A DNA stretch of 52,344 nucleotides from Streptomyces camponoticapitis (lineage in GTDB: Bacteria > Actinomycetota > Actinomycetes > Streptomycetales > Streptomycetaceae), in the NCBI RefSeq assembly GCF_014646115.1, contig NZ_BMMV01000007.1:165510-217853 (forward strand), written 5' to 3'. The position numbers and the translations under genes were made by a program. The notes under the pieces were generated by a model. That model was not told where the DNA came from. It saw only the letters and a list, made by a program, of their open reading frames with translations, and did not search any database. Shown here one piece after another: positions 9,248-19,239 of this stretch (position 1 is its first letter; each line of letters starts with the position of its first letter).

Positions 9248-10270
9248 TCAGTACTGCTCGGTCTCCACGAACCCGGCGTCCGCGTCGTCGTCCGCGCCGA
9301 ACGCGTCGGCGGCGGCCGTCGGGTCGAATCCGGGCGGGCTGTCCTTGAGGGCCAGGCCCATGCCGGCCAGCTTCGCCTTGACCTCGTCGATCGACTTGGC
9401 GCCGAAGTTACGGATGTCGAGCAGGTCCGCCTCGGACCGCGCCACGAGCTCACCCACGGAGTGGATGCCCTCGCGCTTGAGGCAGTTGTACGACCGAACG
9501 GTGAGCTCCAGCTCCTCGATCGGCAGGGCGAGATCGGCGGCGAGCGCCGCGTCCGTCGGCGACGGGCCCATGTCGATGCCCTCGGCGTCGATGTTGAGCT
9601 CGCGCGCCAGACCGAACAGCTCGACCAGGGTCTTGCCCGCGGACGCCATGGCGTCGCGGGGGCGCATGGCCTGCTTGGTCTCGACGTCGACGATCAGCTT
9701 GTCGAAGTCGGTGCGCTGCTCGACACGGGTCGCCTCGACCTTGTACGTGACCTTGAGCACCGGCGAGTAGATGGAGTCGACCGGGATACGGCCGATCTCC
9801 TGGCCCACCTGCTTGTTCTGGACGGCGGAGACGTAGCCGCGACCGCGCTCGACGGTCAGCTCCATCTCCAGCTTGCCCTTGCCGTTCAGCGTCGCCAGGA
9901 CGAGGTCCGGGTTGTGGACCTCGACACCGGCCGGGGGCGCGATGTCGGCGGCGGTGACCAGGCCGGGGCCCTGCTTGCGCAGGTACATCACGACCGGCTC
10001 GTCGTGCTCCGAGGAGACGACCAGCTGCTTGATGTTGAGGATGAGGTCGGTGACGTCCTCCTTGACGCCCGGCACGGTGGTGAACTCGTGCAGGACCCCG
10101 TCGATCCGGATGCTGGTGACAGCGGCTCCGGGGATCGAGGAGAGGAGCGTACGGCGCAGAGAGTTACCGAGCGTGTAGCCGAAACCCGGCTCCAGGGGCT
10201 CGATCACGAACCGTGAGCGGTATTCGTCGACGACCTCTTCGGTCAGCGACGGACGCTGAGCGATAAGCAT
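9248..10270 (-). CDS. rpoA: DNA-directed RNA polymerase subunit alpha
   Basis: Scaffold for RNA polymerase assembly and contact for upstream DNA and activators. The 340-residue protein has the N-terminal dimerisation domain ([21 protein letters not shown] near residue 20) and the C-terminal helix-hairpin-helix domain ([25 protein letters not shown]). A longer upstream frame exists, but the ATG at 10270 follows GGAGG at the right distance and gives the standard MLIAQRP start. A strong hairpin at 10367-10400 separates it from rpsK, so its level may be set partly by attenuation or a separate promoter. Confidence 0.98.
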   Translation of the reverse strand: MLIAQRPSLTEEVVDEYRSRFVIEPLEPGFGYTLGNSLRRTLLSSIPGAAVTSIRIDGVLHEFTTVPGVKEDVTDLILNIKQLVVSSEHDEPVVMYLRKQGPGLVTAADIAPPAGVEVHNPDLVLATLNGKGKLEMELTVERGRGYVSAVQNKQVGQEIGRIPVDSIYSPVLKVTYKVEATRVEQRTDFDKLIVDVETKQAMRPRDAMASAGKTLVELFGLARELNIDAEGIDMGPSPTDAALAADLALPIEELELTVRSYNCLKREGIHSVGELVARSEADLLDIRNFGAKSIDEVKAKLAGMGLALKDSPPGFDPTAAADAFGADDDADAGFVETEQY

Positions 10271-10366
10271 GGAAATGCCTCCAGTCTTGGCACCCGCTAT
10301 TTGATGCCAACAGAACAAGGGTACGGGCTTTCCCGTCATCCGCTGTGGACGGCGGGAGAGCCCGAG

Positions 10367-10400
10367 CGGGCGGTACGGGGCCGAGGCTCCGTACCGCCCG
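10367..10400 (-). terminator. Hairpin between rpsK and rpoA
   Basis: A perfect 12-bp stem (CGGGCGGTACGG with CCGTACCGCCCG) around a 10-nt loop, about 30 bp after the rpsK stop and 97 bp before rpoA. There is no U-tract. It could be a partial terminator that lowers read-through, or an RNA-processing site. Confidence 0.55.
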
Positions 10401-10429
10401 GAATCCGCACCCTCAGGGGGTGCGAAGAA

Positions 10430-10834
10430 TCAAACGCGGCGACGCTTCGGGGGGCGGCAGCCGTTGTGCGGGGTGGGGGTGACGTCCTGGATCGAACCCA
10501 CCTCCAGGCCGGTGGCCTGGAGCGAGCGGATCGCGGTCTCACGGCCGGAGCCGGGACCCTTGACGAAGACGTCGACCTTGCGCATGCCGTGCTCCTGCGC
10601 CCGGCGGGCGGCCGACTCGGCGGCCATCTGCGCGGCGAAGGGGGTCGACTTGCGCGAGCCCTTGAAGCCGACGTGGCCGGCGGAGGCCCAGGAGATCACG
10701 TTGCCCGAGGGGTCGGTGATGGAGACGATGGTGTTGTTGAACGTGCTCTTGATGTGGGCGTGCCCATGAGCGACGTTCTTCTTTTCCTTGCGGCGCACCT
10801 TCTTGGCAGCGCCCTGACGACCCTTGGGGGGCAT
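10430..10834 (-). CDS. rpsK: 30S ribosomal protein S11
   Basis: Platform protein of the small subunit, near the mRNA exit. It is 134 residues, with the S11 hallmarks [15 protein letters not shown] (about 28-42) and the C-terminal [18 protein letters not shown] start with GGAG upstream. It sits between rpsM (64 bp upstream) and rpoA. Confidence 0.97.
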   Translation of the reverse strand: MPPKGRQGAAKKVRRKEKKNVAHGHAHIKSTFNNTIVSITDPSGNVISWASAGHVGFKGSRKSTPFAAQMAAESAARRAQEHGMRKVDVFVKGPGSGRETAIRSLQATGLEVGSIQDVTPTPHNGCRPPKRRRV

Positions 10835-10898
10835 CTATTACTCCTACGGGAGGTGGTCGGTCCTACAGCGAAGACCGCTGATGAGCGTCCGCTGAGGA

Positions 10899-11279
10899 CT
10901 ACTTCTTGCCCGGCTTCTTCTTGCCGGCGATGGCGCGACGCGGACCCTTGCGGGTACGGGCGTTCGTGCTCGTGCGCTGGCCGTGGACCGGCAGGCCGCG
11001 ACGGTGGCGCAGACCCTGGTAGCAGCCGATCTCGACCTTGCGGCGGATGTCGGCCTGGATCTCGCGACGGAGGTCACCCTCGGTCTTGAGGTTGCTGTCC
11101 ACGTACTCGCGGAGCTTGACGAGGTCTTCCTCGGCAAGGTCGCGGACGCGCACGTTGGGGTCCACGCCGGTGGCGGCGAGGGTCTCCTTGGACCGGGTGC
11201 GCCCGATGCCGAAGACATAGGTGAGGGCGACCTCGACGCGCTTTTCGCGCGGGAGGTCAACGCCTGCGAGGCGTGCCAT
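10899..11279 (-). CDS. rpsM: 30S ribosomal protein S13
   Basis: Head protein of the small subunit that contacts 5S/L5 across the subunit bridge. It is 126 residues, starts [16 protein letters not shown] and ends with a basic GKKKPGKK tail. ATG start with AGGAG. The gap to rpmJ upstream is 186 bp, longer than most in the cluster, but holds no gene. Confidence 0.97.
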   Translation of the reverse strand: MARLAGVDLPREKRVEVALTYVFGIGRTRSKETLAATGVDPNVRVRDLAEEDLVKLREYVDSNLKTEGDLRREIQADIRRKVEIGCYQGLRHRRGLPVHGQRTSTNARTRKGPRRAIAGKKKPGKK

Positions 11280-11465
11280 TCATGGCTCCTGTGTGATTTC
11301 GGAGGTCTTCCGCAGTGACTCTCCCGGACCGCTGTGCTCTCTCCGGGTCCCCGGCCTCCGCCGGAGGTGTCGGCGCCATCAGCTGGTGCGGATGGCGTCG
11401 GACACTGCGTATATACGTTTTCGCTCGCGTCGCGCGAAGTACTGCGAGATGCAGGGGGTCGTACG

Positions 11466-11579
11466 TCAGCCCTGGCGCTGCTTGTGGCGCAGGTTGTCGC
11501 AGATGACCATGACCCGACCGTGACGGCGGATCACCTTGCACTTGTCGCAGATCTTCTTGACGCTCGGCTTGACCTTCAT
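11466..11579 (-). CDS. rpmJ: 50S ribosomal protein L36 (zinc-binding form)
   Basis: A 37-residue protein read directly from the minus strand: it starts [16 protein letters not shown] and ends LRHKQRQG. The Cys at 11, 14 and 27 with His at 32 form the zinc site of the C+ type of L36. It is a small basic protein that stabilises 23S rRNA late in assembly. It lies between infA and rpsM, its normal place in the alpha operon. Confidence 0.95.
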   Translation of the reverse strand: MKVKPSVKKICDKCKVIRRHGRVMVICDNLRHKQRQG

Positions 11580-11634
11580 GGTGTGAGGTTCTCCGGGTCA
11601 GTGCCGGCACCCCGGGGGCGGGGTGAGGCAAGAT

Positions 11635-11856
11635 CTACTTGTATCGGTAGACGATCCGGCCACGCGTCAGGTCGTAGGGAGACAGCTCCACCACTACCCG
11701 GTCATCGGGAAGGATTCGGATGTAGTGCATCCGCATCTTGCCGCTGATGTGCGCGAGGACCTTGTGACCGTTCTGGAGCTCCACCTTGAACATTGCGTTC
11801 GGGAGAGACTCGATCACGGTGCCCTCAATTTCGATGGCACCTTGCTTCTTGGCCAC
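11635..11856 (-). CDS. infA: Translation initiation factor IF-1
   Basis: S1/OB-fold factor that binds the ribosomal A site during initiation. It is 73 residues, starting at a GTG (protein [14 protein letters not shown]) and ending GRIVYRYK, both standard. A longer frame upstream is rejected because the GTG at 11856 has a GAAGGG site and gives the conserved N-terminus. It heads the infA-rpmJ-rpsM-rpsK run. The promoter is presumably in the 206-bp gap to map. Confidence 0.97.
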   Translation of the reverse strand: MAKKQGAIEIEGTVIESLPNAMFKVELQNGHKVLAHISGKMRMHYIRILPDDRVVVELSPYDLTRGRIVYRYK

Positions 11857-12062
11857 GCTTCGCCCTTCGAATCGGCTACCTTGATCGATTCTGGACCCCC
11901 GTATGCGGACACACGGGTACACCAGAGCCGACGCGTCAGTCTACGGCAGGGCTCTCGAAAACACGAATCGGTGAGTTTGCCCACCCTCGGAGATCGTCAA
12001 TCCTTGGAACACGGCCCGCACCCGTACGGCCCAGGACCGGCCCCGCCGGGGCGGGCGCCCCG

Positions 12063-12899
12063 TCACGCCAAGGGATCCGGCGCCGCCGTCACGCCAAGCT
12101 CCGCCAGCTTCGCCTTGCCGCCGTCCACCGCCGTCAGGACCAGCGGGCCGTCCTCCGTCAGCGCGACCGAGTGCTCCCAGTGCGAGGACCAGGTGCCGTC
12201 GGTCGTGATGACCGTCCACTCGTCCGCCAGGACCTCCGTCTGCGGCGTGCCGAGCGAGACCATCGGCTCGATCGCCAGGCAGAAGCCGGGGACCAGCTTC
12301 GGACCCTTGCCGCGCTTGCGTGAGACGTAGTTCAGCAGGTGCGGGTCCATGTGCATCTGGGTGCCGATGCCGTGGCCGCCGTAGTCCTCGACGATGCCGT
12401 ACTTGCCGCCGCCGGGCTTCGGCTGGCGGCGGATGTACGTCTCGATCGCCCGCGAGACGTCGACCAGCCGCGCACCGCCCCGCATCGCGGCGATCCCCGC
12501 CCACATCGACCCCTCGGTCACGCGCGAGAGCTCGATCAGCTCCGGCGCGTGACCGCCGCCCACGAACGCCGTGAAGGCCGCGTCGCCGTGCCAGCCGTCC
12601 ACGATCGCGCCGGCGTCGATCGAGATGATGTCGCCGTCCTTCAGTACGGTCGTGGTGTCCGGGATCCCATGGACCACCACCTCGTTGACCGAGGTGCAGA
12701 TCGTCGCGGGGAACCCGCCGTAACCGAGGAAGTTCGGCTTCGCGCCGTGGTCGGCGAGGACCTTGCGCGCGACCTCGTCCAGGTCCTTCGTGGTGGCGCC
12801 GGGCACCGCGGCCTCGCCGGTGGCCGCGTGGATCGCGGCGACGACCAGCCCGGCCTCGCGCATCTTCGCGATCTGCTCGGGGGTCTTGATCTCCACCAT
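12063..12899 (-). CDS. map: Type I methionine aminopeptidase
   Basis: Removes the initiator Met from nascent proteins. The 278-residue protein has the five metal ligands in order: the Asp pair in SIDAG and HGDAA, His in GGHGIGTQMH, Glu in AIEPMV and Glu in the WEHS loop. A GTG at 12917 would add six residues but has no ribosome site, so the ATG at 12899 is preferred. It is the last gene of secY-adk-map, separated from adk by 162 bp that contain a long hairpin. Confidence 0.95.
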   Translation of the reverse strand: MVEIKTPEQIAKMREAGLVVAAIHAATGEAAVPGATTKDLDEVARKVLADHGAKPNFLGYGGFPATICTSVNEVVVHGIPDTTTVLKDGDIISIDAGAIVDGWHGDAAFTAFVGGGHAPELIELSRVTEGSMWAGIAAMRGGARLVDVSRAIETYIRRQPKPGGGKYGIVEDYGGHGIGTQMHMDPHLLNYVSRKRGKGPKLVPGFCLAIEPMVSLGTPQTEVLADEWTVITTDGTWSSHWEHSVALTEDGPLVLTAVDGGKAKLAELGVTAAPDPLA

Positions 12900-12987
12900 G
12901 ACGGCGGCCTGCCTCACTCGGTCGATGAAACGTTGTCTCCCGCGCGGCGTCCGCGCGGAACCATCTACGGTAGTCGCCGGACAGCAG

Positions 12988-13023
12988 TACGGCCGTGGTG
13001 CCCCTCGGGGCGCCCCGGCCGTA
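12988..13023 (-). terminator. Long hairpin between adk and map
   Basis: TACGGCCGTGGTGCCCC faces GGGGCGCCCCGGCCGTA with only two non-Watson-Crick positions and a very small loop. It lies 39 bp after the adk stop and 89 bp before map. This suggests attenuation of map or a separate map promoter. Confidence 0.55.
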
Positions 13024-13061
13024 TCACTGTGCCGTACAAGGTGGAATCGCGGTGACCGGAC

Positions 13062-13724
13062 CTAGGCGGCCCGGCCCCCCTCCTCCAGAGCCGCCATCGC
13101 GCGCTCGGTCACCTCGGCGACCTTGCCCAGCGCCGAGATGGTGACCACGAGGCCCTGCTCCCGGTAGTGGTCGATGATCGGCTCGGTCTGCGTGTGGTAA
13201 ACCTCCAGCCGCGTGCGGACCGTCTCCTCCGAGTCGTCGTCCCGCTGGTACAGCTCACCGCCGCACTCGTCACACACACCCTGCTTCTTCGGCGGGCTGT
13301 ACGTGACGTGGAAGACGTGCGAGCTGTCGTTGCGGCAGATACGCCGACCGGCGATCCGCTTGACCACCTCGTCCTCGTCGACCTCCAGGTCCAGCACGGC
13401 GTCCAGGTGCAGTCCCTCGGCCGTGAGCGCCTTGTCGAGCGCTTCGGCCTGCGAGACGTTGCGGGGGAAGCCGTCCAGAAGGAAGCCGTTCGCGGCGTCC
13501 GGCTGCCCCATCCGCTCCAGCGCCATCGCGATGGTGACCTCGTCGGGAACCAGGTTCCCGGCGTCCATGTAGCCCTTCGCCTGCACACCGAGGTCGGTGC
13601 CCCGGCTGATGTTGGCGCGGAAGAGGTCACCGGTGGAGATGTGCGGAATGGACAGGTTCTTGGCGAGGTACGCAGCCTGCGTTCCCTTGCCGGCACCGGG
13701 CGGTCCGACGAGGACGATTCGCAT
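13062..13724 (-). CDS. adk: Adenylate kinase
   Basis: Catalyses AMP + ATP to 2 ADP. The 220-residue protein is the long form with an inserted LID. It has the P-loop GPPGAGKGTQ (7-16) and DGFPRN. The LID carries only a partial zinc-finger pattern: one Cys in RRICRND, a His seven residues on, and a CDECGGELYQRDDD half. The usual four-Cys set is replaced by a Cys/His mix, as in other Streptomyces enzymes as I recall them. The start overlaps the secY stop by one base (TGATG), implying translational coupling, with no separate ribosome site. Confidence 0.96.
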   Translation of the reverse strand: MRIVLVGPPGAGKGTQAAYLAKNLSIPHISTGDLFRANISRGTDLGVQAKGYMDAGNLVPDEVTIAMALERMGQPDAANGFLLDGFPRNVSQAEALDKALTAEGLHLDAVLDLEVDEDEVVKRIAGRRICRNDSSHVFHVTYSPPKKQGVCDECGGELYQRDDDSEETVRTRLEVYHTQTEPIIDHYREQGLVVTISALGKVAEVTERAMAALEEGGRAA

Positions 13725-15043
13725 CAGCGGAGGAACCCTTCGTAATTACGCTGCTGGAGCTGGCTCTCGATCTGCTTCACGGTCTCCAGACCCACACCCA
13801 CGATGATCAGGATGCTTGTCCCGCCGAACGGGAAGTTCTGGTTCGCGCCGCCGAAGCCTGCCAACGCCATCGTTGGGACGAGAGCGATCAACCCCAGGTA
13901 CAGCGAGCCCGGCCAAGTGATCCGGTTGAGTACGTAACTCAGATACTCGGCAGTAGGTCGACCGGCCCGGATGCCCGGGATGAAGCCACCATACTTCTTC
14001 ATGTTGTCCGCTACTTCTTCGGGGTTGAACGTGATGGCCACGTAGAAGAAGGCGAAGAACACGACCAGCACGAAGTAGGTCGCGATGTAGTACGGATGGT
14101 CGCCCTTGATGAAGTGGGCCTCGATCCAGGTCTTCCAGCCCGACTGCGAACTGGAGAACTGGGCGATCAGCGCCGGGATGTAGAGCAGCGACGAGGCGAA
14201 GATGACGGGGATCACACCCGCCTGGTTGACCTTCAGCGGGATGTACGTGGACGTACCGCCGTAGGACCTTCGCCCGATCATCCGCTTCGCGTACTGCACG
14301 GGGATCCGGCGCTGCGCCTGCTCGACGAAGACGACGAGACCCACCATCACGAAGCCGATCAGAATGACCGTGCCGAACTCGATCCAGCCCTGAGCGAGCT
14401 TGCCGCTCTCCTTGATGGCCCACAGCGCGCCGGGGAAACCGGCCGCGATGGAGATGAACATCAGGATGGACATGCCGTTGCCGATGCCCTTGTCGGTGAT
14501 CATCTCACCGAGCCACATGACGGCGGCCGTACCGGCGGTCATCGTGATGACCATCGTGACGGTGATGAAGATCGACTGGTCGGGGACGATCTCCGAGGCC
14601 ACGGGGCAGCCGCTGAAGAGCGCGCCGCTGCGTGCGGTTGCCACCAGACCGGTGCCCTGGAGCACCGCGAGGGCGACTGTCAGGTATCGGGTGTACTGAG
14701 TGATCTTGGCCTGGCCGGACTGCCCTTCCTTCTTGAGGGCTTCGAGTCGGGGGATGACCACTGTCAGCAGCTGCAGGATGATGCTTGCCGTGATGTACGG
14801 CATGATGCCGAGCGCGAAGATCGTAATCTGCAGCAGCGCTCCGCCGCTGAACATGTTCACCAAGCCGAACAGGCTGTTATTGCCCTTCTGGGCTGCGTCG
14901 ACGCACGTCTGTACGTTCTCGTAGCTGACGCCCGGGACGGGGATGTGCGCCCCGAACCGGTACAGCACGATGATGAACAGCGTGAAGAGCAGCTTCTTGC
15001 GCAGGTCGGGCGTCTTGAACGCCCGGGCGAACGCGGTGAGCAC
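13724..15043 (-). CDS. secY: Preprotein translocase channel subunit SecY
   Basis: Core of the Sec export channel. The 439-residue protein is highly hydrophobic with about ten transmembrane helices, starting MLTAFARAFKTPDLRKKLLF. It has conserved blocks IPVPGV, GIMPYITASI, and the cytosolic loop RRIPVQYAKRMIGRRSYGG. GTG start with GGAGG. A 21-bp terminator separates it from rplO, so secY-adk-map probably forms its own transcript starting in 15044-15230. Confidence 0.97.
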   Translation of the reverse strand: MLTAFARAFKTPDLRKKLLFTLFIIVLYRFGAHIPVPGVSYENVQTCVDAAQKGNNSLFGLVNMFSGGALLQITIFALGIMPYITASIILQLLTVVIPRLEALKKEGQSGQAKITQYTRYLTVALAVLQGTGLVATARSGALFSGCPVASEIVPDQSIFITVTMVITMTAGTAAVMWLGEMITDKGIGNGMSILMFISIAAGFPGALWAIKESGKLAQGWIEFGTVILIGFVMVGLVVFVEQAQRRIPVQYAKRMIGRRSYGGTSTYIPLKVNQAGVIPVIFASSLLYIPALIAQFSSSQSGWKTWIEAHFIKGDHPYYIATYFVLVVFFAFFYVAITFNPEEVADNMKKYGGFIPGIRAGRPTAEYLSYVLNRITWPGSLYLGLIALVPTMALAGFGGANQNFPFGGTSILIIVGVGLETVKQIESQLQQRNYEGFLR

Positions 15044-15230
15044 GGTGCCTCCTGCGACCCCCGCGCTCGCGCGTCAAGGGTGACGGTCTTGAGGATCGAC
15101 GGATACATATCAGGCAAAAACCACGCGACCACCCCTGCGGACAGTCCGCGTGGCTCGGGGTCCAGGGGCGGACCCCCGGGTTCATACAGCAACAACGCAC
15201 GCCACCTTACCGGCGTACCCGCTCCACTAG

Positions 15231-15282
15231 GAACGACCAACCGGGGATGCCCCTTTTGAGAGGCACCCCCGGTTGGTCGTTC
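15231..15282 (-). terminator. Strong terminator between rplO and secY
   Basis: A 21-bp stem with a single mismatch (the arm starting GAACGACCAACCGGGG pairs with the arm ending GGTTGGTCGTTC) and a loop of about 10 nt, 27 bp after the rplO stop. This is one of the strongest hairpins in the window and marks the end of the spc transcript. Confidence 0.85.
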
Positions 15283-15308
15283 AGTCCACCGAATTCGTCC
15301 GAGACGTC

Positions 15309-15764
15309 TCAGACGAGTTCGGTGACGGAGCCGCCGGCGGCGGCAATCTTCTCCTTGGCGGAGCCGGAAGCGGCGTCAACCGAAACCGTCAGTGCCACGG
15401 AGATCTCGCCCTGGCCCAGGACCTTGACGAGGCTGTTCTTGCGGACCGCACCCTTGTCGACCAGGTCGGCCACAGTGACCTCGCCACCCTGCGGGTAGAG
15501 CTCGGCCAGCTTGTCCAGGTTAACCACCTGGTACTCGGTACGGAACGGGTTCTTGAAGCCCTTGAGCTTCGGGAGACGCATGTGGAGGGGCATCTGCCCG
15601 CCCTCGAAGCGCTCCGGAACCTGGTAACGGGCCTTGGTGCCCTTGGTGCCACGACCCGCGGTCTTGCCCTTGGACGCCTCGCCACGGCCCACACGGGTCT
15701 TGGCGGTCTTGGCTCCGGGGGCAGGACGGAGGTTGTGGACCTTGAGCGGCTTCTGCTCCGCCAT
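15309..15764 (-). CDS. rplO: 50S ribosomal protein L15
   Basis: Late-assembly large-subunit protein. It is 151 residues from the ATG at 15764 ([20 protein letters not shown]), preceded by GAGGAGG. A start six codons earlier is unlikely. It has the Gly-rich N-terminal region [17 protein letters not shown] typical of L15. It starts one base after the rpmD stop and is the last gene before the secY terminator. Confidence 0.97.
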   Translation of the reverse strand: MAEQKPLKVHNLRPAPGAKTAKTRVGRGEASKGKTAGRGTKGTKARYQVPERFEGGQMPLHMRLPKLKGFKNPFRTEYQVVNLDKLAELYPQGGEVTVADLVDKGAVRKNSLVKVLGQGEISVALTVSVDAASGSAKEKIAAAGGSVTELV

Positions 15765-15765
15765 G

Positions 15766-15948
15766 TCAGTCGACCTCCTCAACCGTCACGAGGTGCCGCA
15801 CGGTGTTGGCCATGCCGCGGAACTCGGGACGATCTTCCTTGACAACCACATCGTTGACCCGCTTGAGGCCGAGCGAACGAAGGGTCTCGCGGTGGTTCTG
15901 CTTGCTGCCGATGTACGACTTCTTCTGCGTGATCTTGAGACGGGCCAT
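15766..15948 (-). CDS. rpmD: 50S ribosomal protein L30
   Basis: 60 residues, [20 protein letters not shown] at the start, normal bacterial length. Its start overlaps the rpsE stop (TAATG) and its stop nearly abuts rplO, so the three genes are translationally coupled within the spc operon. Confidence 0.96.
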   Translation of the reverse strand: MARLKITQKKSYIGSKQNHRETLRSLGLKRVNDVVVKEDRPEFRGMANTVRHLVTVEEVD

Positions 15949-16550
15949 TACGCACCCGCTCCCGCACGCGCACGAAGCAGAGCCGCGGGGGCGACGTCCT
16001 CAAGGGGCAGACCGCGGCGGGCCGCGATCTCCTCGGGACGCTGCAGACCCTGGAGGGCCGCCACGGTCGCGTGCACGATGTTGATCGGGTTCGACGAGCC
16101 GAGCGACTTCGACAGGATGTCGTGGACGCCGGCGCACTCGAGCACCGCACGCACCGGGCCACCGGCGATGACGCCGGTACCGGGGGACGCGGGCTTGAGC
16201 AGGACGACGCCCGCCGCCTTCTCACCCTGGATCGGGTGCGGGATGGTGCCCTGGATACGGGGGACCTTGAAGAAGTGCTTCTTGGCCTCCTCAACACCCT
16301 TGGCGATGGCGGCCGGCACCTCCTTGGCCTTGCCGTAACCGACACCCACGGTGCCGTCACCGTCGCCCACCACGACCAGCGCGGTGAAGCTGAAGCGACG
16401 ACCACCCTTCACGACCTTGGCGACACGGTTGATCGCGACGACACGCTCGACGTACGCGGTCTTCTCGGCGGCAGCGCCACCGTCACGGCCCTTCCGGTCC
16501 CGCCGCTCGCCGCCACCGGCACCGCTTCCGCGGCGCTGGGGTCCAGCCAT
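15948..16550 (-). CDS. rpsE: 30S ribosomal protein S5
   Basis: Small-subunit protein of the mRNA entry channel and decoding fidelity. It is 200 residues. The first 40 or so are a Gly/Arg-rich extension, then come the double-stranded RNA-binding part ([20 protein letters not shown], near 47-66) and the S5 C-terminal domain ([21 protein letters not shown]). The loop associated with spectinomycin resistance looks ordinary. ATG start, 46 bp after rplR. Confidence 0.97.
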   Translation of the reverse strand: MAGPQRRGSGAGGGERRDRKGRDGGAAAEKTAYVERVVAINRVAKVVKGGRRFSFTALVVVGDGDGTVGVGYGKAKEVPAAIAKGVEEAKKHFFKVPRIQGTIPHPIQGEKAAGVVLLKPASPGTGVIAGGPVRAVLECAGVHDILSKSLGSSNPINIVHATVAALQGLQRPEEIAARRGLPLEDVAPAALLRARAGAGA

Positions 16551-16596
16551 TGGATTTACCTCTCTCTGTTACGTCCGCTAGCTCCGGAACCGGGGC

Positions 16597-16980
16597 TTAG
16601 AACTTCAGCCCGGCTTCACGGGCGGCGTCAGCCAGAGCGGCAATCCGCCCGGCGTACTGGTTGCCACCACGGTCGAACACGACGGCCTCGATACCGGCGG
16701 CCTTGGCGCGCTCGGCGACCAGGGCACCCACCCGCTGTGCCTGGGCGCTCTTGTCACCCTCGCCACCGCGGATCGACGAGTCCAGGCTCGACGCCGAAGC
16801 GAGCGTGTGGCCCGCGATGTCGTCGATGACCTGGGCCACCATGTGGCGGTTGGAACGCGTCACAACGAGCCGGGGGCGGACCTGCGTGCCCGAGACCTTC
16901 TTGCGTACGCGGATGTGACGGCGCTTGATGGCAGCGGCCTTGTAGGCCTTGCCCTTGGCGATCTTTACACCGTATGCCAT
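16597..16980 (-). CDS. rplR: 50S ribosomal protein L18
   Basis: 5S rRNA-binding protein of the central protuberance. It is 127 residues, with [13 protein letters not shown] near 20 and the C-terminal [26 protein letters not shown] signature. It starts 2 bp after the rplF stop, within the spc operon. Confidence 0.97.
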   Translation of the reverse strand: MAYGVKIAKGKAYKAAAIKRRHIRVRKKVSGTQVRPRLVVTRSNRHMVAQVIDDIAGHTLASASSLDSSIRGGEGDKSAQAQRVGALVAERAKAAGIEAVVFDRGGNQYAGRIAALADAAREAGLKF

Positions 16981-16982
16981 GG

Positions 16983-17522
16983 CTACTTACCCGCCTTTCC
17001 GACCTTGCGGCGGATGACCTCGCCGGCGTACTTGACGCCCTTGGCCTTGTACGGGTCGGGCTTCCGCAGCTTGCGGATGTTCGCCGCGACCTCGCCGACC
17101 TTCTGCTTGTCGATGCCCTCGACACTGAGCTTCGTCGGGGACTCGACCTTGAAGGTGATGCCCTCGGGGGCCTCGACGACGATCGGGTGGCTGTATCCGA
17201 GCGCGAACTCCAGGTTGGAGCCCTTCGCCTGGACCCGGTAACCGACACCGCTGATTTCGAGCGCCTTGCTGTATCCCTGGGTCACACCGGTGATCATGTT
17301 CGCCACCAGCGTGCGGGACAGGCCGTGAAGGGCCTTGTTCTGACGCTCGTCGTTCGGGCGCAGCACCGCGAGGGTGCCGTCATCGCCCTTGGTGACCTCG
17401 ATCGGCGCTGCGACGGTGTGCGAGAGGGAACCCTTGGGGCCCTTCACCGCGACCGTGCGGCCGTCGATGGTGACGTCCACACCGGTGGGAACCTGGATGG
17501 GGAGCTTGCCGATTCGCGACAT
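16983..17522 (-). CDS. rplF: 50S ribosomal protein L6
   Basis: Binds 23S rRNA near the factor-binding site. It is 179 residues, starting [19 protein letters not shown] and containing the C-terminal L6 signature [19 protein letters not shown] start with GGAGG, 21 bp after rpsH. Confidence 0.97.
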   Translation of the reverse strand: MSRIGKLPIQVPTGVDVTIDGRTVAVKGPKGSLSHTVAAPIEVTKGDDGTLAVLRPNDERQNKALHGLSRTLVANMITGVTQGYSKALEISGVGYRVQAKGSNLEFALGYSHPIVVEAPEGITFKVESPTKLSVEGIDKQKVGEVAANIRKLRKPDPYKAKGVKYAGEVIRRKVGKAGK

Positions 17523-17543
17523 GAGCTTTTCCTCCGTTCCCGA

Positions 17544-17942
17544 CTACCAGACGTAGGCGAGGACTTCCCCACCTACGCCCTTCTTGCCTGCCTGCTGGCC
17601 GGTCAGAAGACCGTGGGACGTGGAGATGATCGCCACGCCCAGGCCGCCGAGCACCTTGGGCAGGTTGGTGGACTTGGCATACACGCGCAGACCCGGCTTC
17701 GAGATGCGCTTGATGCCGGCGATCGAACGCTCGCGGTTCGGGCCGAACTTCAGCTCGAGGGTGAGGCTCTTGCCGACCTCGGCGTCCTCGACCTTCCAGC
17801 CGGTGATGAAGCCCTCCTGCTGGAGGATCTCCGCGATGTGCGACTTGATCTTGCTGTGCGGCATCTCGACGGTGTCGTGATACGCCGAGTTCGCGTTACG
17901 CAGACGCGTGAGCATGTCTGCGATGGGATCAGTCATGGTCAT
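17544..17942 (-). CDS. rpsH: 30S ribosomal protein S8
   Basis: Primary 16S rRNA binder and, in E. coli, the translational repressor of the spc operon. It is 132 residues from the ATG at 17942 ([20 protein letters not shown]). A second ATG six bases on is possible. A GAAGG site precedes the first. The gap to rpsN upstream is 226 bp and contains two hairpins. Confidence 0.96.
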   Translation of the reverse strand: MTMTDPIADMLTRLRNANSAYHDTVEMPHSKIKSHIAEILQQEGFITGWKVEDAEVGKSLTLELKFGPNRERSIAGIKRISKPGLRVYAKSTNLPKVLGGLGVAIISTSHGLLTGQQAGKKGVGGEVLAYVW

Positions 17943-18139
17943 GAATTGGCCTTCGGCCTCTCTCGCCGGGGTTTCCTGTATGCGCCATCCCTCTCCCCGC
18001 TCGATGGCGGGACGGGTGCGGTGCGGGGACCTACGGCGTAGTAAGTTTTGGGCGCCGGACGCCCAACCCCGCAAGCCTACGGCATGTGGGGCAGGGCATC
18101 CGCCGACCAGTTGCTTACCGAGAGCTCTGGTTGATTCCC

Positions 18140-18162
18140 TACTTCAACTGAATGCTGAAGTA
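18140..18162 (-). terminator. AT-rich hairpin just after rpsN
   Basis: TACTTCA pairs with TGAAGTA around a 9-nt loop, starting 6 bp past the rpsN stop. Its AT-richness is unusual here. A second stem (TTGGGCG/CGCCCAA, 18048-18066) follows before rpsH. These may be an RNA-processing or attenuation region; the role is inferred. Confidence 0.4.
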
Positions 18163-18168
18163 ACGGAA

Positions 18169-18354
18169 TTACCAGGAGCTCTTGGTGACGCCCGGCAGCT
18201 CGCCGCGGTGTGCCATCTCACGAAGGCAGACACGGCAGAGGCCGAACTTGCGGTAGACGGAGTGGGGACGCCCGCAGCGCTGGCAGCGGGTGTAACCGCG
18301 CACGCCGAACTTCGGCTTGCGGGCGGCCTTAGCGATCAGAGCCTTCTTCGCCAC
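18169..18354 (-). CDS. rpsZ: 30S ribosomal protein S14, zinc-binding short form
   Basis: 61 residues with two CxxC pairs (CQRC and CRVC), so this is the zinc-dependent C+ S14. Streptomyces also carry a Cys-free paralogue elsewhere that replaces it under zinc limitation. GTG start with AAGGAG, 2 bp after rplE. Confidence 0.96.
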   Translation of the reverse strand: MAKKALIAKAARKPKFGVRGYTRCQRCGRPHSVYRKFGLCRVCLREMAHRGELPGVTKSSW

Positions 18355-18356
18355 GG

Positions 18357-18914
18357 TCAGTTCTCCTTGAACGGGAAGCCGAGGTGACGAAGGAGGGCAC
18401 GACCCTCGTCGTCGTTGGTCGCCGTGGTCACCACGGTGATGTCCATGCCCCGGACCCGGTCGATCTTGTCCTGGTCGATCTCGTGGAACATGACCTGCTC
18501 CGTGAGACCGAAGGTGTAGTTGCCACGGCCGTCGAACTGCTTGGGCGACAGGCCGCGGAAGTCACGGATACGCGGCAGCGCGAGCGACAGCGTACGGTCC
18601 AGGAACTCCCACATGCGGTCACCGCGGAGGGTGACGTGGCAGCCGATCGGCTGCCCCTCGCGCAGCTTGAACTGCGCGATCGACTTGCGGGCCTTTGTCA
18701 CGGCCGGCTTCTGGCCGGTGATCGTGGTGAGGTCCTTGATGGCACCCTCGATCAGCTTGGAGTCGCGGGCGGCGTCGCCCACACCCATGTTGACCACGAT
18801 CTTGACGAGACCGGGGACCTGCATGACGTTCTCCAGGGAGAACTCCTCACGCAGCTTGCCGGCGATCTCCTCGCGGTAGCGCAGCTTCAGACGCGGTGCG
18901 GTTGTGGTCGTCAT
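18357..18914 (-). CDS. rplE: 50S ribosomal protein L5
   Basis: Binds 5S rRNA and contacts P-site tRNA. It is 185 residues, containing [14 protein letters not shown] and [20 protein letters not shown], both standard L5 blocks. The start overlaps the rplX stop (TGATG). Confidence 0.97.
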   Translation of the reverse strand: MTTTTAPRLKLRYREEIAGKLREEFSLENVMQVPGLVKIVVNMGVGDAARDSKLIEGAIKDLTTITGQKPAVTKARKSIAQFKLREGQPIGCHVTLRGDRMWEFLDRTLSLALPRIRDFRGLSPKQFDGRGNYTFGLTEQVMFHEIDQDKIDRVRGMDITVVTTATNDDEGRALLRHLGFPFKEN

Positions 18915-19237
18915 CAGATGTCCTCACCGGTCCGCTTGGCAACGCGGATCTTGTTGCCCTCGTCGTCAAAGCGGTACCCGACGCGGGTGACGACCTTCTT
19001 GCCGTCCTTCTCCACGACCAGCTGAACATTGCTGATGTGGACAGGGGCCTCGGTCGTCACGATGCCGCCGGTCTGCGAACCACGAGCGGTCTGGCCGGCC
19101 TTGGTGTGCTTCTTGACCCGGTTGACACCCTCGACGAGGACACGGTTCTGCGTGGGGTAGGCCACGATGACCTTGCCCTGCTTGCCCTTGTCCTTACCGG
19201 TGATGACCTGAACCAGGTCGCCCTTCTTGATCTTCAT
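18914..19237 (-). CDS. rplX: 50S ribosomal protein L24
   Basis: Assembly-initiator protein. It is 107 residues, beginning [20 protein letters not shown] with the KOW motif. ATG start, 2 bp after the rplN stop, and coupled to rplE downstream. Confidence 0.97.
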   Translation of the reverse strand: MKIKKGDLVQVITGKDKGKQGKVIVAYPTQNRVLVEGVNRVKKHTKAGQTARGSQTGGIVTTEAPVHISNVQLVVEKDGKKVVTRVGYRFDDEGNKIRVAKRTGEDI

Positions 19238-19239
19238 GC

